Shown here piece by piece: positions 12,922 through 19,984 of a stretch of DNA of 20,096 bases. The notes under the pieces are model-generated. The model searched no databases and was not told the origin of the DNA. It saw only the letters and a list, made by a program, of their open reading frames with translations. The stretch spans positions 72,829-92,924 of the forward strand of contig NW_014578151.1 in the NCBI RefSeq assembly GCF_000485595.1. Reading direction: 5' to 3'. How positions within the stretch are numbered: position 1 is the stretch's first letter; every line of letters starts with the position of its first letter. This stretch comes from Priapulus caudatus (taxonomy: Eukaryota; Priapulida; Priapulimorpha; Priapulimorphida; Priapulidae). The translations under genes and the position numbers were made by a program.

Positions 12922-15900
12922 TCACAGGTTCCCCAGTTCTCCGCATTCTTCGACGATTCGCATGTTCACGAACACCCTCGCCATATTGCGCCGCGTCGCT
13001 GCGTCATTCCACACCTTCGTGAACGTCGCCACGAACTCCCTCGCCGTTGTTCTGCCGCCCGCCGCCTCGCGCCACGCCGACGCCAGCGCCTCCTGGTGTC
13101 CCCCAGCGTCCGGCGAGTGGTACAGCGTCACGCCGGCGGCGTCGGCGCGCCGGTAGCACTCGTAGCCGGGGGCGCCACCGTCTGCGCGGTCGAGAAGCAG
13201 CACCAGGGGGCGCCGCACGGGCAGGCGTGGAATCACGTGCGAGCAGAGCCATGCGTCCTCCGTCGCCGCGGCGACCACCCCGCGACCCGCGATCCGCCAT
13301 CGCATCCCGCCGTCGCTCCCCTCTTCCCGGGGATCCTTCCCCGTGGAGAGACCGTCCACGCCGGAGGAACTCTCTTCTTCCACCTCCATCGACGAATCCC
13401 TTCTCGTAGAGATATGCCTTCCCGCGGGACGATCTTTCTCCGTGGACGATTGCTGTCTCTTGTTTGGATCCATCCCTGCGTAAGGATTCTTACTCACCCT
13501 GGAATCATTTCCTATCCAGGGATCTGTGGAGGTGGCTATCCCAGTAGAGAGATCTATCCCTATAGAGGGATCTATCCCTGTGGAGTTAGCCATCCTAGTG
13601 AAGGGATCTATCCCTGTGGAGGGATCTTCAGGTAGGATGAGTACCGGCGGCAGCGCGTCCCCGTTCGCCGCGACGCACGTGAGTGCGGTGGCCGTCTCTC
13701 CGCGCGCGAGCGGCAGCGCCACCTGTCCGCATGCGTACACGCTCGCCGGCGGCACGCGCCGACGCGCGAGAAACGTGCGCAGCCGCGAGGCAGCATCGTC
13801 GTCGTCGCCGCGGCAACCGTCGTCGTCGTCGTTGTCGGGCGAGCGCAGCATACGCGTGGCGGCGGCGAGGAGCTGCTCCGGCGTGACGGCGGCAAAACCG
13901 CGCCGACGCATCTCGACGACCCATCGGCACAGCCGCACGCCAGCCTCCTGCCGGTCGCCGGGGGCGACGCCCGACGACGACTCCTCCGCGTCGCCGTGGC
14001 GACGATCGGCGACCGGCGTGGGAGGAGAACTCAGATTCTCACGTCCCTCCTCGTCTGTCGGGGACGCCGACGCTTCGCCGGCTGTCGAAAATCCCAGCAA
14101 GTCCGCGGCTGGCTCTGCGTCGACAGGTGGCGCCCCCGTAGCATCCTCGCCTTCGCTCGACGAATCGCCGCTCATCGGCTCCGTCTTGATAATCGCAGCT
14201 TGTGATTCGCCGGGTTCGATCGCCGCCGCCATTCGGACGACGTCGTGCTCACGCCGCCGCCGCACCGCCGCCCGCTCGCCGCCGCGGTTACCATGGTGAT
14301 TCAGCCAGTCACAGAGCGTCGACTTTGGCACGCGCCACCTGGCGGCGGCGGTCGTCTGCGTGACGCCGGCCGCGGCGACGTCGTGCATCGCGGCAACGAG
14401 CCGCTCCCTCCTGCTCAGCCTCCCGATCACGAGCTCGGAACGCGGTCGCCACGACGACGACGACGACAATGACGACGACTCGGGATGTGGTCGCCACGAC
14501 GACGACGACGACGACAATGACGGCGACTCGGGATGCGATCGCCACGACGAGGGCAACTCCGGATGCGGTCGCCACGACGACGACGATCCAAGATGCAATT
14601 GCAGCGACGACGACGACGACGACAACTCAGGATGCGGTCGCCACTCTGCCGCTGCCGACGACGACTCGGGATGGGGTCGCCGCGACGACGACGACTCGCG
14701 ACGCGGTCGCCGCGGCGCCGTGGCCGACGACGACGCGTCGCCCAGCTCGAGCAGCAGACTCGTGACGACATCTCGCTCCGACACATGGCGTCCCGCGCGC
14801 AGCCAGTCGCACAGCGTCGACTTGGGCACGTTCCAGCGCGCGGCGGCCGCGTTCTGCGGCACGCCGCCCGCCGTGACGTCACGCATCGCCTTGTGCAGGC
14901 AGATGCGCCGCAGCAGACGCGCGCTGATCAGCTCTGAGGGCAGCTCCGCGGGCGAACTCGTGCGTCCGATCGCCCCGCGCAGTTCCCGCTCCGCCTCGCT
15001 CGAGCATCCGGGACGATCCGAGGGGAACCTTCTCGGAAACGCCCGCACGTTGTCGTCGTCGTCGTGGCCGTTCGGGATTTCGCCGATCTCTGGGACGGAG
15101 TCGTCGTCGTCGTCGCGGCGGTGCGGGTGGCACCCACCGTAGGACGCGTCGTCGTCGTCAATCTCTCGCTTTACGGTGGTGGGTTTCTCGACGACGTTGC
15201 CGTGGCGACGCGTTCCTCCGTCGTCGGCGGCGACGGAGACGCGTCCCTCGGTGGCGAACCCGGCGCGGACGCGTCGCGCAAACGTCTCGACCCCCGAGTC
15301 GCTCACGTCGTCGTCCGTCTCGACGCCCGCCGACCCGCCGCGCGCTGGCGCCCCCTGGAGGGCGGACGTTTGGCGGCGGCGGCTCGCTACCCAGTCGCAG
15401 AGCGTGGATTTCGAGACGAGCCATCGGGCGGCGGCGTGCTTCTGCGAGAGGCCCATCTTGAGTACGTCTCGCAGGGCTCGCTCGAGACGCTCCCGCCGAT
15501 GCAGGCGAGACGTAAGAGCGCCGCGGGCGACTCCGACACCGTTATGAACCGTATCCGGAGCGATCCCGTTCCGGATCGGATCCAGACTGATTCCATTCCG
15601 ATTCGGGGCCAAACTTACACAGTTCCCAGTTGAGTCGGGATTGATCCCATTCCAAGTCGAGTCCAGACTGATCCCATTCCGGATCGGGTCCGAAGTCGTC
15701 CCACCCCGAGTGATCCCGCTTCGTACCCCAGCGTCGGATTTTTCCCGTTCGTCCGCCGCATCGCCGGCCGTCGGGCCGCGTGCCACCGACCCGCAGCCGC
15801 CGCCAGGGGTCGCCACGTCGCACACGGCGCGGCGGTCCACCGGCGACACGCACGCCAGCGCCGTCTCCCTGCAGGAGTACGCATCCGGAATGCCCCGATC

Positions 15901-16545
15901 GCTCCCGCGGGAGCGCGCGTCCATCCCGGGAACACCTTCCGCACCGGGATCGTTGCGCCCCCACACGTCGATCCCCGGTTGGTTACGGTCGACCGAGTAC
16001 ATGCTCTTGTATTTGCCGTTCACCCAGTCGCAGAGCGTCGACTTCGAGACGAGCCACTTGAGAGCGGCTGCCTTCTGCAGGAGTCCGTTCTGCCGTACGT
16101 CCGTGAGCGCGCGCAGCAGACGCGCTGGACGCCGCAGACGAAACGCCTCCGGCGTCGGCGCCACCTCCTTCGGACAAAACTTCCGCTTCGCTCGTGCCGC
16201 GTGCGCGTCGCTGCCGCCGCGTTTCCGCGGTGACGGAGCCGCAGGGAGGTCGGGCAGGGATTCGGGAAGGAAGGACGTGTCGCCGCGCAGCCACGCGCGC
16301 AGCGTAGTCACTGCGACGTGCCAGCGTGCGGCGGCGGCGTCCGCGGGGACGTCGTTGTCATTGACGTCGGCGGCGGCAAACATTAGTCGTTCGGTCGGCG
16401 TGAGGTAGGAGAGGTCCGATTCGTCATAGAACAGATCGACAGAGTCGAAATCCGGCAAAGCGTCATCGCCGTCGACGACGGCGCGAGTCGCTCCGCCCGG
16501 AGGCGTCCCCGCCGCGTCGTCGCGTCGTGATGCAGTGGATTCCAT
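12922..16545 (-). CDS. Five-psq-domain protein with decayed pogo/jerky-type DDE region (domesticated transposase candidate)
   Basis: A single 1207-residue ORF with a good start context (CACAATGG). Five psq-type helix-turn-helix units lie at about residues 50-89 (degenerate), 139-178, 347-390, 543-586 and 709-753. Units 2-5 share A(A)xxW-x-V-(S/P)-KSTLCDW(V/L), the signature of pipsqueak/pogo DNA-binding domains. Residues about 935-975 (VYACGQVALPL...ALPPVLILPE) and 1081-1196 (LVLLLD...YHSPDAGGHQ...WND) match the order of blocks in DDE_1 transposases of the jerky/Tigger/pogo group. The first Asp (with its Glu neighbour) is replaced by Gly940-Gln941, Asp1119 is kept, and the last Asp falls on Leu1154. 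It is therefore probably not a working transposase. An NLS-like PRKRGG...RAKRK stretch lies at 106-122, and SUMO-type motifs VKRE and IKTE occur at K459 and K787. Expected role (inference): nuclear multi-site DNA-binding protein. No known gene name. Confidence 0.82.
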   Translation of the reverse strand: MESTASRRDDAAGTPPGGATRAVVDGDDALPDFDSVDLFYDESDLSYLTPTERLMFAAADVNDNDVPADAAAARWHVAVTTLRAWLRGDTSFLPESLPDLPAAPSPRKRGGSDAHAARAKRKFCPKEVAPTPEAFRLRRPARLLRALTDVRQNGLLQKAAALKWLVSKSTLCDWVNGKYKSMYSVDRNQPGIDVWGRNDPGAEGVPGMDARSRGSDRGIPDAYSCRETALACVSPVDRRAVCDVATPGGGCGSVARGPTAGDAADEREKSDAGVRSGITRGGTTSDPIRNGISLDSTWNGINPDSTGNCVSLAPNRNGISLDPIRNGIAPDTVHNGVGVARGALTSRLHRRERLERALRDVLKMGLSQKHAAARWLVSKSTLCDWVASRRRQTSALQGAPARGGSAGVETDDDVSDSGVETFARRVRAGFATEGRVSVAADDGGTRRHGNVVEKPTTVKREIDDDDASYGGCHPHRRDDDDDSVPEIGEIPNGHDDDDNVRAFPRRFPSDRPGCSSEAERELRGAIGRTSSPAELPSELISARLLRRICLHKAMRDVTAGGVPQNAAAARWNVPKSTLCDWLRAGRHVSERDVVTSLLLELGDASSSATAPRRPRRESSSSRRPHPESSSAAAEWRPHPELSSSSSSLQLHLGSSSSWRPHPELPSSWRSHPESPSLSSSSSSWRPHPESSSLSSSSSWRPRSELVIGRLSRRERLVAAMHDVAAAGVTQTTAAARWRVPKSTLCDWLNHHGNRGGERAAVRRRREHDVVRMAAAIEPGESQAAIIKTEPMSGDSSSEGEDATGAPPVDAEPAADLLGFSTAGEASASPTDEEGRENLSSPPTPVADRRHGDAEESSSGVAPGDRQEAGVRLCRWVVEMRRRGFAAVTPEQLLAAATRMLRSPDNDDDDGCRGDDDDAASRLRTFLARRRVPPASVYACGQVALPLARGETATALTCVAANGDALPPVLILPEDPSTGIDPFTRMANSTGIDPSIGIDLSTGIATSTDPWIGNDSRVSKNPYAGMDPNKRQQSSTEKDRPAGRHISTRRDSSMEVEEESSSGVDGLSTGKDPREEGSDGGMRWRIAGRGVVAAATEDAWLCSHVIPRLPVRRPLVLLLDRADGGAPGYECYRRADAAGVTLYHSPDAGGHQEALASAWREAAGGRTTAREFVATFTKVWNDAATRRNMARVFVNMRIVEECGELGNL
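13501..13620 (-). repeat. In-frame minisatellite inside the DDE-like region (residues about 976-1015)
   Basis: GGGATCTATCCCTG-type words repeat on the plus strand. In the protein they encode repeated STGIDP/SIGIDL/STGIAT units. The tract separates the two halves of the DDE-like fold, a position where active pogo transposases have no such insertion. Confidence 0.8.
14437..14697 (-). repeat. In-frame minisatellite between psq units 4 and 5 (residues about 617-703)
   Basis: Repeated CGCCACGACGACGACGAC and CTCGGGATG(C/T)GGTC words on the plus strand encode Ser-rich WRPHPE(S/L)SS units on the minus strand. At least six variants of the RPHPE word are readable. It lies wholly within the linker and keeps the frame. 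Confidence 0.85.
15532..15693 (-). repeat. In-frame minisatellite between psq units 2 and 3 (residues about 285-338)
   Basis: GATCCCATTCCG-type words on the plus strand encode a roughly 9-12-residue unit of the form DPIRNGISL/DSTWNGINP/PNRNGISLD. Five to six diverged copies are present. Like the other two tracts it preserves the reading frame. Confidence 0.82.
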
Positions 16546-16910
16546 TGTGGCTTGAGCGGGAAAGCGCGACGATGGGCTTTCATAGTATCATGCAGCGTCC
16601 GCTCATTCTGAAAATCGCGGAAGAGAGGTGGTTTTATTGATCAGATGGTAGCTAAAAACTAGTTGGTTTTTATTCCTGAATGTCGCGTGACGTGAATGCC
16701 ATCACGTGTAAAGAACAACTTAGGGTAATGTTATATTATATTGTCTCTGTTTTTTGAGGAAATACTGGCACTGCGATCCGCAGACTCGCACTCGCAGTGT
16801 TGGTCTGTCTATTTTATCAACTTTGTGTCTCTCAACCTTTGCTATAGTCCTTTAGACTTTGAAAACTAATCTGGGTTTATGATCTAATGGGGAAATGGCT
16901 CATGAGGGAT
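16546..16910 (-). other. Upstream region of the psq-DDE gene; no other gene seen
   Basis: AT-rich sequence between the ORF start and the first foldback element. A short pair of related CTGCGA/CGCAGACTCGCACTCGCAG words lies near 16770-16798. No TATA box or second gene start could be assigned. Confidence 0.4.
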
Positions 16911-17141
16911 TATTTACAACGCTGTGGCTATATGCCCGGCAGCCGGGCACGGTCTTCGATTTCCTAAATGCCCGGCAGTTCCTAACCCTCCGGCAGTTCC
17001 TAACCCTAACCCTTGTTTCTTGTTTACTTGAGATACCGCTGAAAATTAAAAACTGCCGGGCATTTAGGAAATCGAAGACCGTGCCCGGCAGCCGTCAGAT
17101 ATATGCCGGCTGCCGGGCATATAGCCACTCTGTATTTACAA
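16911..17141. mobile_element. Foldback MITE, 213 bp, with 9-bp target duplication
   Basis: The left arm (about 16924-16980, GTGGCTATATGCCCGGCAG...) is the reverse complement of the right arm (about 17051-17128). The right arm carries an extra block of about 21 bp. The flanks are exact direct repeats TATTTACAA at 16911-16919 and 17133-17141. The outermost bases of the arms match imperfectly (CGCTGTGG versus CAGAGTGG). The centre holds two copies of CCGGCAGTTCCTAACCCT, followed by telomere-like CCTAACCCTAACCC. It has no coding capacity. The superfamily is uncertain: the 9-bp duplication would fit Mutator-like elements, while an 8-bp reading with a CAGAG end would fit hAT. Confidence 0.75.
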
Positions 17142-17149
17142 TCTGGCAG

Positions 17150-17876
17150 AAGGCTAACTAGACCGAATAATTCTGTCCCATATAACCTTTTTTATATTTT
17201 GGTGAGGGTTATATTGGGACAGAACGGGGTTCATTGAAATTTCGTGAGATCGCATGCAAAATGCATGCGCTGCGAATGCGGCCCGTACGCCGCTATTGGC
17301 ACGGAAAAAAACCTACCGTTCCCTTCTACATGACTTTACCTTGCTACAGATATGTGTATACATTCACTTCAATCGTTATTCACTTCTTAAAAGATTGTTT
17401 TTCAGAAACCCGCTATATTCCACTTTCGTAAATAACATTCGCCATTTACAAACAATCAGACCAATCAGAACGAGTCTATCAGCCCTCCTGCAGCGCCACA
17501 GATACAAGCGAGCAAGGGCTCCTTGCAAGCGAGAACCAGGCTATTGTAACACTCGCTCTGATTGGTCTGATTGTTTGTAAATGGCGAATGTTATTTATGA
17601 AAGTGGAATGAAGCGGGTTTCTGAAAAACAATCTTTTAAGAAGTGAATAACGATTGAAGTGAATGTATACACATATCTGTAGCAAGGTAAAGTCATGTAG
17701 AAGGGAACGGTAGGGTTTTTTTCGCGCCAATAGCAGCGTACGGGCCACATTCGGATCGCATGCATTTTGCATGCGATCTCAGGAAATTTCAATGAACCCC
17801 GTTCTGTCCCAATATAACCCTCACCAAAATATAAAAAAGGTTATATGGGACAGAATTATTCGGTCTAAAGGCTAAC
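17150..17876. mobile_element. Large foldback element, two 317-bp arms, 9-bp target duplication
   Basis: The element at 17159-17867 is almost entirely one inverted repeat. The left arm 17159-17475 and right arm 17551-17867 have equal length and, by eye, about a dozen mismatches. A 75-bp unpaired centre lies between them. Termini read TAGACCGAATAATTCTGTCC at both ends. The flanks are direct repeats AAGGCTAAC at 17150-17158 and 17868-17876. Long arms plus a 9-bp duplication resemble Mutator-like or foldback (FB-type) non-autonomous elements. The mirror-image 65-residue and about 100-residue open frames in both arms are the same DNA read from each side, not two genes. Confidence 0.85.
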
Positions 17877-18012
17877 CTGACCAGGCTGTGTGACTAACGT
17901 CAATATACTGGTATTCTAACCCTAGCAATACCGTTTCTTGGAGCTAGCAGAAGGCATGATAATTAAATAAATTATTAATTTAATTGTGTTCTAGGAGAAA
18001 AAGTAGTCAAAG
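17877..18012 (+). other. Presumed promoter/5' UTR side of the kinesin gene
   Basis: Short AT-rich stretch. A possible acceptor, GTGTTCTAG ending at 17994, would make 17995-18012 the 5' UTR part of the first coding exon. An in-frame TAG at 18004-18006 precedes the start codon. Confidence 0.4.
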
Positions 18013-18060
18013 ATGGCAGAAGAGGAAAATGTCAAAGTTGCTGTTCGTGTACGGCCTTTC
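18013..18060 (+). CDS. Kinesin-3 family motor (KIF28/KLP-6-like), first coding exon
   Basis: The ATG at 18013 (context CAAAGATGG, upstream in-frame TAG) opens a 16-codon exon reading MAEEENVKVAVRVRPF. VKVAVRVRPF is the first beta strand of the kinesin motor domain and is shared by kinesin-3 motors. The next residues expected in kinesin-3 are NSRE, and they are found at the start of the exon at 18532. Kinesin-3 motors move cargo toward microtubule plus ends. I favour the KIF28/KLP-6 branch because of the exon 2 sequence, but KIF1-type is possible. The exon ends at the last base of the Phe codon (phase 0), directly followed by ATATCCTTT. Confidence 0.85.
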
Positions 18061-18531
18061 ATATCCTTTTTTAGAAATTTGTTTACGAGGTAACCCACCC
18101 CGGCAGCAAACGGCACCCAAAGAGAGACAGTTAATTATATCGTGAAATTCTATGTACATCAAGTTTAACACCTGCCACAGTAATGTACGTAGTTGTATTG
18201 TAACTGTAAGCGTGAAGTAAAACTAAAAGGTTCTATAGTAATTAGTATAGGCCTACAGTGCCACGTACGACTTATATAGCCAGTCAAATATATTATTATT
18301 AATTATTATATAGACACCCCACATTCAGAATCGAATCAATCATGATATGAATTATACTTAACCTCGTAAACTCATAAATTATAATGCTAATATGTTTATG
18401 TTTTCCCTGATTGTCATGATGTTATGCCATACTAAAACTTAGTATAGTAGTTACATAGTAGTAATACTGAAACTACTAGGAGAGATTGCGAGAAGTGCAC
18501 GGAATTGTGTTTCCTTAGTTCGCGTAATCAC
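18061..18531 (+). other. AT-AC (U12-type) intron of the kinesin gene
   Basis: The intron starts ATATCCTTTT at 18061, a full match to the U12 AT-AC 5' splice-site consensus, and ends CAC at 18529-18531. A U12-like branch motif TTCCTTAG lies at 18511-18518, with its A at 18517, 14 nt before the exon. Removing 18061-18531 joins RPF to NSREK, the expected conserved kinesin-3 sequence, in phase 0. The branch motif departs from TTCCTTRAY at one position (G for A). Confidence 0.82.
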
Positions 18532-18723
18532 AATTCTCGCGAGAAGGCGATGGGCTCGGACATTGATAGTACGATGGACGGACCGCGGACCGTACTCACG
18601 GATCCGGACACGGGCGAGGAGAAGGATTTCGTGTTTGACTACAGCTACTGGTCGCACGACGGTTCGGTCGAACAAGCGAACGGCTACATCACCCCTGCCG
18701 CCGGAACACGAATTTGCCGACAG
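18532..18723 (+). CDS. Kinesin-3 family motor (KIF28/KLP-6-like), second coding exon
   Basis: Begins NSREKAMGSDIDSTMDG and continues through TVLTDPDTGEEKDFVFDY to SYWSHDG, the early motor-domain segment (strands beta 1a-beta 2) of kinesin-3. The (F)DYSYWSHDG block followed by a longer acidic/Gly-Tyr stretch resembles KIF28/KLP-6 more than KIF1 or KIF13. The exon ends at a strong donor, CGACAG|GTATGG. The last residues in the open frame (GTRICRQ) do not look like kinesin, but the +1 frame reads PEHEFAD, which does (see findings). The ATP-binding P-loop exon is not in the window; the gene continues past 20096. Confidence 0.85.
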
Positions 18724-18865
18724 GTATGGCTAATATGCACGCAAACTAGATTTCACATTTCAAACATAAATGCATGTATAATGTATTATTTTTTAGCTCA
18801 TCTGATGTAGTCAGATGCAGTTTGTAGAATCGCATGATCGTGCGTCCGTTCTGTCAACAGTTGGC

Positions 18866-19140
18866 GCACAAATCTTAACCGCTCGACGTACGGTCACGAT
18901 TTCGGGACGTCGGGGGGGGGGGGATCGTGAAAGGATCAGGAGACAAATTTGGTGGGTCAAGGTCAAAGGTCAAGACGTGTAAACGGTTGGGGATATTATT
19001 CCCCCTAACTTATATGGATATAGAAGAAATACGGAATTACGGCACAAATCTTAACGGCTCGACTATGTTCTTAATATTGGTGTATAGTGTGATGGGCAGG
19101 AACCCATCACCAGTGCGAAATTGGAGGTCACAGGTCAAAG
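18866..19140 (+). repeat. Duplicated intronic repeat unit carrying AGGTCA direct repeats
   Basis: GCACAAATCTTAAC(C/G)GCTCGAC occurs at 18866-18887 and 19042-19063. Each copy is followed 83-94 bp later by AGGTCA-N-AGGTCA, at 18960-18972 and 19125-19137. The two units are diverged between these landmarks. This looks like a tandem or nested copy of a dispersed element rather than unique DNA. Confidence 0.65.
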
Positions 19141-19462
19141 GGGCAGTGGGGGAAAGGTCAGATATCAGACATTTTTGAGGACATGGCCTAATGGACAGAC
19201 AGTGAAAAACTTTTTGTGTCAGCGCTGACTTACCATTTTATCACTTTATTGAAAAGGACCATGAAATGTGCTTTTCACTGACGTGCGGAGAGTAAGTGTC
19301 TGATAACCTTTTGACCCTCAAGAGGAGGGTTACCATGATTCCTGAACTGCCTCAATGATGTCACAGTGCTTCTCATATTCATATGCACATCCATAATCTA
19401 GAAAGCAATAAGCCTGGATGCCGAACGCTCTACACCGCAGGCGTCATGGCTCAAAGGTCGTT

Positions 19463-19473
19463 GGATCGAATCC
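19463..19473 (+). other. tRNA-type B-box, possible decayed tRNA-derived SINE
   Basis: GGATCGAATCC matches the pol III B-box GGTTCGANTCC at all but one position. It follows about 60 bp of mixed-composition sequence and is followed by a T/A-rich tail (about 19480-19530). I could not fold a complete cloverleaf, so this is not called as a tRNA gene. Confidence 0.35.
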
Positions 19474-19633
19474 CATCAGATTTTTTATTATTTACATGTT
19501 TTCTGTATTTTTCTATCTTTATCCATTTAACTTTTTTTTTCTCCAATTAACACAAATATTTACATGATTTATTTACAACAATTTAATAACAACAAATAAC
19601 TTTTACAACAATTAATATATACATTTTTTTTAA

Positions 19634-19650
19634 TAGGGTTAGGGTTAGGG
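19634..19650 (+). repeat. Short interstitial telomere-like (TTAGGG)n run
   Basis: TAGGGTTAGGGTTAGGG is just under three units of the metazoan telomeric repeat, next to a T-rich stretch. It is too short to imply a former chromosome end. Confidence 0.6.
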
Positions 19651-19984
19651 TCACAATGCACCATAAAACAGGAGTTTTAGGCATGCGATTTGTGAGGTAT
19701 GCAGAATGCAGAAGGTTGCTGAAATGATGTGTACGCAAAGTAGTATCTGCATATCTGCACCTAACAAAGGTGTCACTACGCACGACTTAAATGTTACGTT
19801 TATAACCGTTGCAACAGACCTCAGATGAGCCCAGACGCTCTGTGGCTCTTGTTGAATTACGTGCAATAAAGACTTAATAGTAATAAAATAATAAATTTAC
19901 CTGAGTCGGTCACTGATGGGGTCTCTCACCTGTCTATAAAGGACAGTTTTGGTGATTCCTCTGACTCATTATTATATGAACTTT

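Noticed and set aside
12829-16408. Many 60-290-residue open frames on both strands within the psq-DDE gene and within FASTKD exon 1
   Set aside because: Shadow frames of very GC-rich coding DNA, rich in Arg/Ala/Pro; they lack domains, and the conserved signatures lie only in the chosen frames.
17234-17792. Pairs of similar 65- and about 100-residue open frames on opposite strands
   Set aside because: They are the two arms of one inverted-repeat element read from each side; similarity follows from the palindrome and there is no known domain.
19390-19480. Functional tRNA gene around the B-box
   Set aside because: No complete cloverleaf or acceptor stem could be folded by eye.
19634-19650. Former telomere or chromosome-fusion site
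   Set aside because: Under three TTAGGG units with no subtelomeric structure; too short to distinguish from chance or repair-inserted sequence.
19898-19970. Imperfect hairpin between TGAGTC and GACTCA as a possible microRNA precursor
   Set aside because: Only short separated stems (TGAGTC/GACTCA, TCAC/GTGA, CTGTC/GACAG) pair; the arms in between do not form a continuous stem.
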